From Verrucomicrobiota bacterium (GTDB taxonomy: Bacteria; Verrucomicrobiota; Verrucomicrobiia; Limisphaerales; UBA9464): a stretch of DNA of 16,381 nt. Below the pieces are notes generated by a model. The model saw only the letters and a list, made by a program, of their open reading frames with translations, was not told the origin of the DNA and made no database searches. The translations under genes and the position numbers were made by a program. Positions 6,687-14,872 of this stretch are shown here, one piece after another. How positions within the stretch are numbered: the stretch's first letter is position 1; every line of letters starts with the position of its first letter. The stretch is from assembly GCA_017302195.1 (NCBI GenBank), contig JAFLEG010000023.1, positions 1-16,381 on the forward strand, given 5' to 3'.

Positions 6687-6853
6687 GAATGGGAATCCGG
6701 AGCTGCCCCCCGCTCACCGGCCCCGGTGGCAACACATTGCCCCCCTCTGGTCTGGTTCCGGCAAAATTGTCTCCCACGGCCTGCCGGAGCCCGGTGACAT
6801 GCAGCGCTGGTGTGTCTGCCTTCCGCGCTGGCGCTCCGGACCCGTGAGGAAAC
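6687..6853. other. Intergenic stretch after the restriction relics
   Basis: No gene is supported here. A compact GC hairpin, CACCG (6715-6719) with CGGTG (6724-6728), lies between the end of the HsdR relic and the convergent small gene at 6854. It has no T tract. The rest shows no recognisable domain in any frame. Confidence 0.4.
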
Positions 6854-7123
6854 TCAGGGCAGGCAGGTGAACTGATAGTCGCCGCCGTGGTGCTGGATCT
6901 GTTGCAGGGCGTCCACTTCGCGTTGCTCCAGACGGATGAGGTACTCGGTGTCGTCCGGGGAGTCCGGGGCGATGGCCACGACACATTCGCCGGCGCTCTG
7001 CACCAGCAGGGTGCCGATCCGGGGCGGTTCCGGTGGTTCGGTGGACTTCTGCGCCCGTTGGAAGAGCACCCGCATTCCATGGAGATCGCCGTCTCTCCAG
7101 GAACCCAGACAGATGGAGTTCAT
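6854..7123 (-). CDS. Hypothetical small protein
   Basis: 89 residues from the ATG at 7123 (MNSICLGSWRDGDLHGMRVL), ending GGDYQFTCLP. I do not recognise a family. The protein is acidic with a proline-rich stretch (TEPPEPPRI) and then an alternating hydrophobic pattern, RIGTLLVQSAGECVVAIAP, suggesting a small beta-rich fold followed by one helix (LEQREVDALQQIQHHG). The frame is open upstream to 7405, but that extension is Arg/Ser-rich shadow sequence antisense-like in composition, so the internal ATG at 7123 is preferred; another ATG lies at 7075. No Shine-Dalgarno sequence is visible. It lies 76 bases downstream of the DUF2934 gene on the same strand. It could be an accessory gene carried with the restriction island. 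Confidence 0.5.
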   Translation of the reverse strand: MNSICLGSWRDGDLHGMRVLFQRAQKSTEPPEPPRIGTLLVQSAGECVVAIAPDSPDDTEYLIRLEQREVDALQQIQHHGGDYQFTCLP

Positions 7124-7199
7124 GAGGATAAGGGAATGGAGGGAGTTTCTGGCAGAGAGGCCGCCCATGGTTTCCCGGGAGCGAAGCCTCCGACCGGGG

Positions 7200-7409
7200 T
7201 CAGCGACCGCGCCGCCCCTGCCGCGGCGTGGGAGCCACCGGAGGCGCCGGCTCGGAAGGCCCGGATGCCGCGACGGTGAGATCGCGGACCTCCCGTTCGG
7301 CGCGAAGCCAGTTCTCCGTGCAGTGTCCCGGCTCGCGGCCGCTCTCCTCGTAGATCTGGTAGGCCCGGGTGGCGATGCGTTCGTGAGAACCGTGGTCTGT
7401 GGCATTCAT
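7200..7409 (-). CDS. DUF2934 domain protein
   Basis: 69 residues from the ATG at 7409. Residues 9-45 read HERIATRAYQIYEESGREPG then HCTENWLRAEREVRDL, the complete DUF2934 signature: a helical I-RAYELYEERG-x(3)-GH-x(3)-DWL-x-AE core. The remaining tail is rich in Pro, Ala and Arg (to TPRQGRRGR) and probably disordered. DUF2934 proteins are small, of unknown function, and often found in several copies in soil bacteria and PVC members. No strong ribosome binding site is visible. The stop is TGA (7200-7202 on the plus strand). It may be co-transcribed with the hypothetical gene at 6854-7123. Confidence 0.78.
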   Translation of the reverse strand: MNATDHGSHERIATRAYQIYEESGREPGHCTENWLRAEREVRDLTVAASGPSEPAPPVAPTPRQGRRGR

Positions 7410-7515
7410 GGCACCGCAGCCTGGTGCATCAGGCGTGCCACCACCGGTCCGGCCGATTCATCAGCCGACCGGGACCGCAACCGGGATGCGACGGGGCTTC
7501 ACGGATGCTGATGGC

Positions 7516-7560
7516 GCGCGCAGGACGCCGGCGCGCAGGACGCCGGCGCGCAGGACGCCG
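7516..7560. repeat. Three perfect tandem copies of a 15-base unit
   Basis: The unit GCGCGCAGGACGCCG occurs three times without a mismatch (7516-7530, 7531-7545, 7546-7560). It is followed by GCGTGACACTCC. Each unit junction contains CGCCGGCG, itself a palindrome. A 15-base period is in frame for protein, but no credible coding frame covers it. It is most likely slippage within an intergenic repeat. Confidence 0.9.
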
Positions 7561-7660
7561 GCGTGACACTCCGGATCCCCTGCTGCATTGTGCCCGGTGG
7601 GAGGATTGCAAACTGCGAGGTTGAGGATTTCCGATAGGCCGCCAGGCGATGGCCGCATCG

Positions 7661-7690
7661 AGGCACGGAGACACGGACAGAGGGGCAGCA
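7661..7690. repeat. Copy of a CGGAGACACGGA dispersed motif
   Basis: AGGCACGGAGACACGGA at 7661-7677 matches AGGCGCGGAGACACGGA at 13364-13380 with one mismatch, and both are followed by a purine-rich AGGG-type stretch. The motif is shared by two intergenic regions almost 6 kb apart, which suggests a dispersed element. Here no matching inverted arm was found. Confidence 0.5.
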
Positions 7691-7802
7691 GTATTGGGAA
7701 CGGCGATCCACGAACCGTGACGCTCGCCAAAACCAGTTGGTCCGTTTGGGAAGCACATGGACCTCCGCAAGGAGCGGGAGGCGGGCGCGCTCCGTGGCCA
7801 GC

Positions 7803-10800
7803 CTACGGTGCGGTCTGACGCACCCGCCAGTAGCGGTCGTCGTCGTCGGATTCGATCACGATGCCGGTTTCACGGGGACGTCCGTCACCGACCAGGTCCT
7901 GCTGGTACACATCCTCCCAGGGTCCCTGCAGCGAGGAGCTCCGCTCAAACCGGTAGGTGTGGCCGTATCCCGTGGTGAATTCGGCGCGACGGACCGTGGC
8001 CGGATCGCCGGGGGCGGACGGCAGCAGACGCAACACCGGCGGCGGCGCCAGCAACCCGGTGAGGCGCACCTCCGACCGGTTGTTGGCGGGGTCCGGATCC
8101 GGTGCGGCGGATCCGGCGATCGCCGAGACTTCCAGGTCACCCAGGGTCCATAGTGAAAACGCTGGAAGCACCATCGGCACCTCGATGTGGGCGCCTGGCT
8201 CCAGGGATCCGAGCTGGACGAAGCGGCCACCGAGGGCATGGGATCCGGTGACGAGATTGGTGCCGGCATCCACCAGCCAAAAGGCCGGGCGCTGGGCGTG
8301 AAACGCCGTGCTGGCACGCCCGAGACTGAGCGTGACGTCGGTCGCGGGTCCGGGCCCGTGGTTGGTGATCCGGAAGGTCACCTGTGCCGTGGACAGATTC
8401 GCATCGAGATCGGAAACCGTCGCGGTGACGCCGAGGTCGGTGGCGGCAGGGGCCGGGGGCGTGGCGACCGGAATCAGACGCACCTGCTGGTCATGGACCA
8501 GCATCCAGCGGTGGGCTCCGGCAGGTTCCAGGCGCACCACCGGGGCGACCAGGGGTTCGGCCAGGGGCAGCGTGGCGATTTCCCGCAGGGTCAGCGGCGA
8601 CAGCAGCCGCAGCGCGGTGCGATGTGCGGGCACGATGGCCGCCAGCACACCGCGGACCCGATCCCATCCAAAGGCGCCGTCCTCGAAGCCCAGGGAGGAG
8701 TAGGCGAGTTCCCCGGGCAGCCGGGGATCCAGCCACTGGCCGCGGCGCGTGATCACCGAGCCCAGCACCTCGATGGCCGTCCCACTCGCCGCGCCGTAGT
8801 CATGCCCCATCAGATCCCCCTTCGAGGCCGGACCTTCGGTCAATCCCTCCGAGCCCAGCCGGAACGAATGGATCCAGCCGTGCTCGACCAGGAACACCTC
8901 CTGTGCTCCGGCGGGCACCAACACCGTGCTCCCATACCAGGGATTCGGCGGCGGCGGGATGCGCTGCGGCCGGAGCGACGGGCCATCGTACACCACCAGG
9001 TCGATAACCCGTTCGGGAACCGGCGTGGCCTCGGGCACCAGCACTCTGCGGCTGACCACCACGGCCTGGGGCTGCCCCGGAACCGCAGCCAGATGGTCCA
9101 CCTGCAGGATCCGGCCCTCGGGATCCGTGCCCAGCGCCCATTCCGCCTCAATCACGCCGGAGGCCAGGTGGAAGCGGGCGATGCGCCGGCGATCGGCGCG
9201 AACCACGTGAAGGGTCACCCCGTCGTCGGATGCCACGGCGAAGTCCCCGTCATCGAGGCGCGTCGGGAACTCGGTCCGAACCCCCGTGGACGGATCCACG
9301 GCGACCATCGCCCCGGAGATGGGCAGGACAATGATTCGGTCCCGTGCGGCGTCATAGGCAGCCCATTTCGCCCCGGTGATGGGGTCCGCAGCCCAGACCG
9401 GGATCGGCAGCGATTCGACCTGCAGCCCGAGCGCTTCGACACGCAGGCGGGCCGCCGGGCTGGCTGCCTGCGGCTGGACCGAGACCAGAAAACGATCCTC
9501 GGAAGGCACGGTCGGCAGCGGGGTGGACGCCATCGGGCCGTCGCCCACCAGCGAGGGCACGGCGCCGCTGAGGTCCACCTGGGGCAGCGGATCGCCATCC
9601 ACGGTTTGTGCCTGCACGTGGGCAACCACCGTTCCTCCCAACGACTCCGGGCCCGACGGCTGGGTCAGGTGAAGGCGTCCGGGGTCATTGTCCTGAATCA
9701 GAAAGGTGGTGCGTCCGGTGACATAGCCGGGCAGGGAAACCGTCACCTCGACCTCCTCCCGCCCGGTGGTCAGCGAATCCTCCACCAGGACCAGCGGCAC
9801 GTTGATTCCGGTGCCGATGGCGGGGAACTCCGGATAGTCCGGGGTGAGGACCCGCGCGGGCCTCGACACCGCGATGGTCATGGGCAGGTGGGTCGGCGAT
9901 CCCCCGCCGAGCACGATGGAGAGATCCGCGGTTTGTCCCTCAACCGGAGTTTCCCCGAAGTTCACCACCAGGGTGATGGTGTTGGTTTCGTTGTCGGACA
10001 CGGTCACCGGCGTGGAGGCGTCGGCCCAGCCGGGGAACGACGCGGTGACGGCGACGGACACCGGCTCGTTGAGTTGGGTGTTGTCCCCGGCGGTGAGGGT
10101 CACGGAGGCGCGATCGGCTCCGGCGGGAACAAAGGCAAATGGCTGGGCGCTCAACCGCTGCGGGTCGGTGCTGATCACCGGAATGTTCAGGGCGCCATCC
10201 GCCACGCGCCCGAGGATCAACTGCGCCTCCACGGAGCCACCCTCCACCACCGGACCCGGGAGTTCCCAGCGCATCGTGGTGGTCTCGTCATCCTCGACCA
10301 CCACGGTCCGGGTTACCGGACTGAACCCCGGGGCCGTCGCCCGGACCGTCACGCTCACCGGTCCGGTGAGCGCCAGGTCCCCGTTCACCGCCAGGTCGGC
10401 CGATGCCTCGAGCTGTCCGGCGGGAATCACCAGGGACTCCGGAAGTCCCAGGCGACCTCCGGTTGCGGAAAGCTGCAGGACAAGGTCGGCGTCCCCCGGC
10501 ACCGGGCGGCGCACCCGCAACGCACCGGCCAGCACCCCGGCGGATTCGGCGACCCGTTCCGGCAGTTCCAAGGAAAGGCAGACCGTGGGAGTGAGGTCAA
10601 AGGGGTTGCTTTCCCAGACCTGGACTGCGGTTGGATTGGTTCGCCGCAGCCGTGCCTGAAGGGTGAGGTGGGATCCGGTGCCGGAGACGGTGAGGGGAAA
10701 GCGCACCCAACCCTCGCGGTCGGTTCGGACGTTGGTCAGCCCGCGGGGCACCACGGGCAGGCTGCCGAAGCCGCGCAGGAAGGGGTCGGTGAGCGCGGGG

Positions 10801-12272
10801 TTTGCCAGCCCGAAGCTGGCGGGAGCCGCCTCCCAATCCCCGGCGGCGTTTTGGTCCCGGGCGCCGCGGCGCTGATAGGACTCTCCTGGAGCAACCGTCG
10901 AGGCAATCGGAAGGGTTCGCCAGTCCGCCAGGGTGACCGAGCGGCTTTGCCGGGGAATCGTCTCCCCGAGGAGCACCCGCGGCTGGGGTTCGATGAACAC
11001 GGCGTCCTGCACCTCGGCCGCCCGGTTGCGCAGGACGACCCCCGCCGCCAGGGACAGCCCCGGACGTTCCGCCCAGTCCATCCCCGAGGGCAATCCAAGC
11101 GACGGCCACGGCGCCGTTGGCGGGCGACCTTCCGCCAGGGTGAAGCGCGCCCCTGACGCCAGCACCGATCCGGCCGGGACCGTGACGCGGAGTCCGGTCG
11201 TGGTGTCCCCCATGCGGAACAACTCCACCTGCCAGCCCGAGACATCCACCGCCTGGTGGGAAAGATTCTGGAACTCCACGCCGTCCGACGCGCCGATGTC
11301 CACCTCGGTGATGGCCACCCCGGGCGGGTGCGCCTCGGTTCCGGACACCCCCAGCGTGAAGGTGATGGGGGTGTTGCGTGCCGGGAACCCGCGCTCGTCG
11401 GTGGCCCGGAGGGCGATGGTCAGGGGCTGATCCGGACAGTGCACCGGCGGCAGCGGCTCCCCGGTCAGCATCTCCGCCCCAAAGGCGTTCGCAGTGGTGA
11501 AGCCGAGAATGGGGCCTGCGTTGGTGACGCCGTCCCGGACGACATCCACACGCCAGTCGTAGCGGTTGACCGGGACCAGCTCGGGAAAGGTCCAGGAGGG
11601 AACGGCGGTGCGGCCCAGCAGTTCAAAGGCTCCGGCGCGGTTCCTCCGCCACCAGACGTCGAAAGCAGTCCCGGGCGTCACCGGGGTGATCCGGACATCG
11701 TCCAGCAGCCACGGGACGCTGTCAGCGTTCGGGAAGGTCCAGGTCAGCCGCACCGTCTGCCCCCGGTACGCCGACAGATCCGCGGTGTGGATGGACCAGC
11801 GCGACGACGGCGAGGTAAACCCCGGGATGGGCAGCTTCCGCGGCGGTTCGGAGCCGTCCACGGGTTCCACCGTCACCAGGTCGGGTCCGACGAGATTGAC
11901 CAGGCCCCGCACCGCGTACGACAGGGTGATGCCGTCATCGGACTGGGGCAGGGTGATCTCCCGCGAGACCACGCCCACAATGACCTGAAGCGCATGCGTC
12001 CCTTCCGCGGCCCCGCTGGAGGGCACGGTGACCTGGCCGCCCGGAGTGAAGGTCCAGCCGGCGGTGCCGTCCTCAAATCCCGGATTGGAGAGGAGATTAT
12101 CGGTGCCGTAGGCCCAGGCGACCGTCGGCCGGGCAAACACCGTCTCAGCCCCATTGGGCGGACACAGCCGGTCCAGTTCCTGCGCGTGCGAGAGGCCATT
12201 CAGGAACGGGAGCAGGAGCAGGTATGCAATGCGGACCGCCGCGGGGCGCGGCCGGCCAAGGCGCGGGTTCAT
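7803..12272 (-). CDS. Giant secreted multidomain protein (lamin-tail, Calx-beta-like repeats, propeller-like, CARDB-like)
   Basis: 1489 residues from the ATG at 12272, with a signal peptide to about residue 31 (LSHAQ). Domains inferred in order: a jelly-roll-like module (NLLSNPGFEDGTAGW to LLDDVRITPV, ~59-197); a fibronectin-like stretch (~200-260); a lamin-tail-like domain starting AITEVDIGASDGVEFQNLS (~320-425) with an associated DWEAAPASFGLANP tail; and three Calx-beta-like repeats ending VVEDDET (~663), VSDNET (~762) and LIQDNDPG (~865). These are followed by a repeat-poor region with beta-propeller-like blades (~955-1270), a CARDB/DUF11-like domain starting TDLGVTATVSDLDANLST (~1278-1405), and a C-terminal module with YRFERSSSLQGPWEDV (~1430-1489). 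The same C-terminal module type ends the protein at 3903-4826. No catalytic motif is seen; an extracellular adhesive or structural role is inferred. Spacing and stop indicate a monocistronic gene. Confidence 0.85.
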   Translation of the reverse strand: MNPRLGRPRPAAVRIAYLLLLPFLNGLSHAQELDRLCPPNGAETVFARPTVAWAYGTDNLLSNPGFEDGTAGWTFTPGGQVTVPSSGAAEGTHALQVIVGVVSREITLPQSDDGITLSYAVRGLVNLVGPDLVTVEPVDGSEPPRKLPIPGFTSPSSRWSIHTADLSAYRGQTVRLTWTFPNADSVPWLLDDVRITPVTPGTAFDVWWRRNRAGAFELLGRTAVPSWTFPELVPVNRYDWRVDVVRDGVTNAGPILGFTTANAFGAEMLTGEPLPPVHCPDQPLTIALRATDERGFPARNTPITFTLGVSGTEAHPPGVAITEVDIGASDGVEFQNLSHQAVDVSGWQVELFRMGDTTTGLRVTVPAGSVLASGARFTLAEGRPPTAPWPSLGLPSGMDWAERPGLSLAAGVVLRNRAAEVQDAVFIEPQPRVLLGETIPRQSRSVTLADWRTLPIASTVAPGESYQRRGARDQNAAGDWEAAPASFGLANPALTDPFLRGFGSLPVVPRGLTNVRTDREGWVRFPLTVSGTGSHLTLQARLRRTNPTAVQVWESNPFDLTPTVCLSLELPERVAESAGVLAGALRVRRPVPGDADLVLQLSATGGRLGLPESLVIPAGQLEASADLAVNGDLALTGPVSVTVRATAPGFSPVTRTVVVEDDETTTMRWELPGPVVEGGSVEAQLILGRVADGALNIPVISTDPQRLSAQPFAFVPAGADRASVTLTAGDNTQLNEPVSVAVTASFPGWADASTPVTVSDNETNTITLVVNFGETPVEGQTADLSIVLGGGSPTHLPMTIAVSRPARVLTPDYPEFPAIGTGINVPLVLVEDSLTTGREEVEVTVSLPGYVTGRTTFLIQDNDPGRLHLTQPSGPESLGGTVVAHVQAQTVDGDPLPQVDLSGAVPSLVGDGPMASTPLPTVPSEDRFLVSVQPQAASPAARLRVEALGLQVESLPIPVWAADPITGAKWAAYDAARDRIIVLPISGAMVAVDPSTGVRTEFPTRLDDGDFAVASDDGVTLHVVRADRRRIARFHLASGVIEAEWALGTDPEGRILQVDHLAAVPGQPQAVVVSRRVLVPEATPVPERVIDLVVYDGPSLRPQRIPPPPNPWYGSTVLVPAGAQEVFLVEHGWIHSFRLGSEGLTEGPASKGDLMGHDYGAASGTAIEVLGSVITRRGQWLDPRLPGELAYSSLGFEDGAFGWDRVRGVLAAIVPAHRTALRLLSPLTLREIATLPLAEPLVAPVVRLEPAGAHRWMLVHDQQVRLIPVATPPAPAATDLGVTATVSDLDANLSTAQVTFRITNHGPGPATDVTLSLGRASTAFHAQRPAFWLVDAGTNLVTGSHALGGRFVQLGSLEPGAHIEVPMVLPAFSLWTLGDLEVSAIAGSAAPDPDPANNRSEVRLTGLLAPPPVLRLLPSAPGDPATVRRAEFTTGYGHTYRFERSSSLQGPWEDVYQQDLVGDGRPRETGIVIESDDDDRYWRVRQTAP

Positions 12273-12426
12273 GGGTGGGACGGATGGGGATCAACCTGCC
12301 GACCGGCGTTTGCAGGGTCAACAGGGCCCTGGCCATGTCCCGAGGGACGGGCACTCCCCCTGTCACAGGTGGCGACCGAGGTCCCGGTTGCCCGGCCCGT
12401 CTTCTGGACTTCCGGACCGCTTCGAT

Positions 12427-12431
12427 GAGGA
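12427..12431 (+). promoter_or_regulatory. Ribosome binding site deciding the larE start
   Basis: GAGGA lies seven bases before the GTG at 12439. The frame is open far upstream (to 12154), but the extra N-terminus overlaps the divergent gene's signal-peptide region and has no LarE similarity. This site supports GTG 12439 as the start. Confidence 0.7.
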
Positions 12432-12438
12432 TGGGGTT

Positions 12439-13299
12439 GTGACGCTGGACGAACGGTACACGGCGCTTCGGGAGACGATCCGGGAATACGGATCGTGCGT
12501 GATCGCATATTCGGGCGGTGTGGATTCGGTCTTCCTGGCGCGGGTGGCCCATGAGGTCCTGGGGGACCGCGCCCTGGCGGTGATCGCCGATTCGCCCAGC
12601 CTGCCGCGCCGCGAACTCGAGGACGCGGTGGCGATCGCCTCGGACCACGGGATTCCCCTGCGGATCGTGCGCACCACGGAGTTCGACGATCCGGCCTACC
12701 TCGCCAATCCGTCCAACCGCTGCTACTTCTGCAAGCACGCCCTCTTCACCGGCCTGACCCCCATCGCCCGTGCGGAGGGTTTTGCGGTGATCGTCTATGG
12801 TGAAAACGCCAGCGATGTCGGGGATCACCGTCCGGGAGCGGCCGCCGCGGCGGAGTTCGCGGTACGGGCGCCGCTGAAGGACTGCGGGCTCACCAAGGAC
12901 GACATCCGGCGCCTGAGCGCCCGCCTGGGCCTGCCGACCGCGGACAAACCGCAGCTCGCCTGCCTCAGCTCCCGGATTCCCACCGGGGAGGCGGTCACCC
13001 CGGACAAGCTGCGGCAGATCGAGGCGGCGGAGAATCAGCTTCGGGACCTCGGGTTCCGGGAGGTGCGGGTGCGGCATCATGAACTGCGGTCCGGGGCCCT
13101 GGCCCGCATCGAGGTGGGCTCGGAGGAACTGCCCCGCCTGCTGGAACCGGCGACGGCCACCCGGGTGGCGGACCACCTGCGCTCGCTCGGATACGCGCAG
13201 GTGACCGTGGATCTGCTCGGCTACCGGCGGGGCAGCACCAACGGGGTGGCCCCCACGCCGATCGCCTTCCGCACAGCGCCTGCTCCGGCGGCGCCTTGA
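12439..13299 (+). CDS. larE: LarE-type ATP-dependent sulfur transferase (nickel-pincer cofactor biosynthesis)
   Basis: 286 residues from GTG 12439. LarE adenylates and then sulfurates the pyridinium dicarboxylate precursor of the nickel-pincer cofactor of lactate racemase-type (LarA) enzymes. Visible features are the PP-loop SGGVDS (residues 25-30), DSPSLPRREL near 51-60, NPSNRCYFCKHALF (90-103), YGENASDVGDHRPG (120-133) and ACLSSRIPTGE (174-184). Cys175 corresponds to the cysteine that is the sacrificial sulfur donor in Lactobacillus LarE (Cys176 there). Cys95 and Cys98 add a CxxC; this three-cysteine pattern is the one described for LarE proteins that bind an iron-sulfur cluster and can turn over catalytically. 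LarB, LarC and LarA are not in the window, so partners must be elsewhere. It is divergent from the giant secreted protein gene and convergent with the M20 gene. Confidence 0.9.
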   Translation: MTLDERYTALRETIREYGSCVIAYSGGVDSVFLARVAHEVLGDRALAVIADSPSLPRRELEDAVAIASDHGIPLRIVRTTEFDDPAYLANPSNRCYFCKHALFTGLTPIARAEGFAVIVYGENASDVGDHRPGAAAAAEFAVRAPLKDCGLTKDDIRRLSARLGLPTADKPQLACLSSRIPTGEAVTPDKLRQIEAAENQLRDLGFREVRVRHHELRSGALARIEVGSEELPRLLEPATATRVADHLRSLGYAQVTVDLLGYRRGSTNGVAPTPIAFRTAPAPAAP

Positions 13300-13355
13300 C
13301 GCGCCGCGTGCCGGACCTCCTCGCCGTTGCCCTTCCGCAAACTTCAGAGCGCTGG

Positions 13356-13485
13356 CACCGCAGAGGCGCGGAGACACGGAGGGAAGGGCGGATGCCGTGG
13401 AGGCAGCGCAACGTACCGAACCCTGATCCTGCCTCCCCCACCATCACCACCGTCGTTCCTCTGTGTTCTCAGCGCCCCTGGGGTG
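13356..13485. repeat. Imperfect inverted repeat between convergent genes (possible bidirectional terminator or REP/MITE-like element)
   Basis: The left arm 13356-13391 and right arm 13450-13485 are inverted copies, with about 29 matches over 37 aligned columns by eye. A second, perfect 8-base pair of arms is nested inside: GGAGGCAG (13399-13406) and CTGCCTCC (13429-13436). The arms contain the GGAGACACGGA motif also seen at 7661. The element sits between the 3' ends of larE and the M20 gene, where a transcript from either side could fold into it. No T tract is present. Elements of the type 'CACCGCAGAGGCGCAGAG' are, as I recall, widely scattered in some bacterial genomes. Confidence 0.7.
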
Positions 13486-13516
13486 AAGGCCGCCATTCCT
13501 TACCCAAAGTTCCGTC

Positions 13517-14872
13517 TCAGGGCGCGGACGGGGCCCGGAGCAGTTCCAGGACCGCCAGACTCATGGAGGAGACGCAGGCCTTGAGCGTGGGCTCGGGCAC
13601 CGGGGCAAAGGTGGGGGAGTGATTGGAAGGCACCGGGACGCCGGTCCGCTCGCTCTCGGCGATGCGGGCGGGATCGGTGGCGCCCACCCACCACATGCAG
13701 ATGGGCACCCCCTGACGGGCGTACTCCGAGAAGTCCTCGGCGCCGGTCACCGGCGGAAACGGCTTCACCCGGTCGGCGCCCAGCCCCTGTTCCAGTGCCC
13801 CCACCACGCGCCGGGTCAGGGCCGGATCATTGCGGGTGACCCCGACCGCCTCGGGCAGCAGGGTGATCACCGGCAGGCGGTCGGCAGGAACGCCCGCCGC
13901 CTCGGCGAGATTGGCGCAGATGCGGCGGATGGAGGCGATGAGCCGCTCCATGACCTTCTCGTCAAAGGCCCGGAGCGTCAGTTCCAGCTTCACCTCCTCG
14001 GGAATGATGTTGCGCTTCAATCCACCGTGAATGGTGCCGACGGTGACCACCGCGGTATCCCCGGGCTTGGTCTCCCGGCTGACGATGGTCTGGAGGGCCA
14101 CCACGATCTGGGAGGCGAGCACCACCGGGTCCTTGGTGGTGTGCGGCGCCGAGCCATGGCCCCCGACGCCGCGGACCACGATGTCCATCGAGTTGACGCT
14201 GGCCAGGAAGGGGCCCTCGGCATGGCCGATGGCGCCGGCCGGCAGGGCGGCGTAGGTGTGCAGGGCGAGGGCGTAGTCGGGCTTGGGGAAGCGGGTGTAG
14301 AGCCCGTCCGCCAGCATGGCCCGCGCCCCGGCCACGATCTCCTCTGCCGGCTGCGCGATCATCACCAGGGTGCCCGACCACCGGTTGGTCAGCGCCGCCA
14401 GCACCCGGGCGGTGCCGATCAGGCCCGTGATGTGGGTGTCGTGGGCGCAGCCATGCATGGCAGGCTGGTCCTTCCCGGACAGGTCCTGGACGGTGTCCGT
14501 GCTGGCGTAGGGGACACCGGAGGTCTCGCGGATGGGCAGCCCGTCCATGTCCGCGCGCACCAGCACCACCGGTCCGACCCCGTTGGTGAGCACGCCCACC
14601 ACCCCGGTGTTGCCCACCTTCTCCGTCACCGAGAATCCCAGCGACCTGAGTTCCGAGGCGACGCGCGCGGCGGTCCGGACCTCCATGAACGACAGTTCGG
14701 GATGCGCATGCAGGTTGGTGTAGATGCCAAGGAGGGCCGGATACTCCCGGTCCAGCCTTTGGGAGACCGCCGTGTGGCGTTCCTCCGCGGAGGCGGCCGA
14801 CAGCGGCAGGCTGGCGGCCAGCATGGGGGCCGCTGCCAGAACCACGGGAAGGTACGAAGCGGGTTTCTTCAT
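13517..14872 (-). CDS. Secreted M20-family amidohydrolase (M20D, hippurate hydrolase/IAA-amino acid hydrolase-like)
   Basis: 451 residues from the ATG at 14872, with a signal peptide ending near residue 28 (LPLSAASAE). This is an M20D metal-dependent amidohydrolase that splits N-acyl amino acids or similar amides. Visible motifs are LHAHPELSFME (54-64), VRADMDGLPI (105-114), MHGCAHDTH (139-147), QPAEE (174-178), LHTY (204-207), GGHGSAPHTTKDPV (237-250, dimerisation/lid region), then TGAEDFSEYA and NHSPTFAP near the C-terminus. Cys142, His144, Glu178, His205 and the late NHSP histidine are the expected metal ligands. MHGCAHD is a slight rearrangement of the usual MHACGHD but keeps the Cys and His. 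The protein is exported, which is common in Gram-negative environmental members. The exact substrate cannot be told. It lies head-to-head with the SMR gene, separated by 107 bases. Confidence 0.9.
   Translation of the reverse strand: MKKPASYLPVVLAAAPMLAASLPLSAASAEERHTAVSQRLDREYPALLGIYTNLHAHPELSFMEVRTAARVASELRSLGFSVTEKVGNTGVVGVLTNGVGPVVLVRADMDGLPIRETSGVPYASTDTVQDLSGKDQPAMHGCAHDTHITGLIGTARVLAALTNRWSGTLVMIAQPAEEIVAGARAMLADGLYTRFPKPDYALALHTYAALPAGAIGHAEGPFLASVNSMDIVVRGVGGHGSAPHTTKDPVVLASQIVVALQTIVSRETKPGDTAVVTVGTIHGGLKRNIIPEEVKLELTLRAFDEKVMERLIASIRRICANLAEAAGVPADRLPVITLLPEAVGVTRNDPALTRRVVGALEQGLGADRVKPFPPVTGAEDFSEYARQGVPICMWWVGATDPARIAESERTGVPVPSNHSPTFAPVPEPTLKACVSSMSLAVLELLRAPSAP

Larger units (their letters stand above)
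7410..7802. other. Gene-free, repeat-rich intergenic region
   Basis: This 393-base stretch lies between the DUF2934 gene start and the 3' end of the giant secreted-protein gene. No protein family is recognisable in any frame; the short open frames are arginine-rich and overlap on both strands. It contains the 15-base triplicate at 7516-7560 and a CGGAGACACGGA motif at 7661-7677. A promoter for the DUF2934 gene should lie at its left end, but I could not pick out convincing boxes. Confidence 0.6.

Noticed and set aside
7516..7560. CRISPR array
   Set aside because: The three 15-base units are directly adjacent without spacers and far too short.
7429..7770. Overlapping short open frames on both strands in the intergenic spacer
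   Set aside because: They are created by the GC-rich tandem repeat (for example repeated RRPA residues) and show no family signature.
8187..11156. 989-codon open frame on the plus strand, antisense to the giant secreted protein
   Set aside because: Low-complexity Gly/Arg/His-rich translation with no domain. The minus-strand frame has a signal peptide and recognisable domains. A long antisense frame is expected at this GC content.
12154..12438. N-terminal extension of LarE by 95 residues
   Set aside because: The extension overlaps the divergent gene's start, has no LarE similarity, and a good ribosome binding site precedes GTG 12439.
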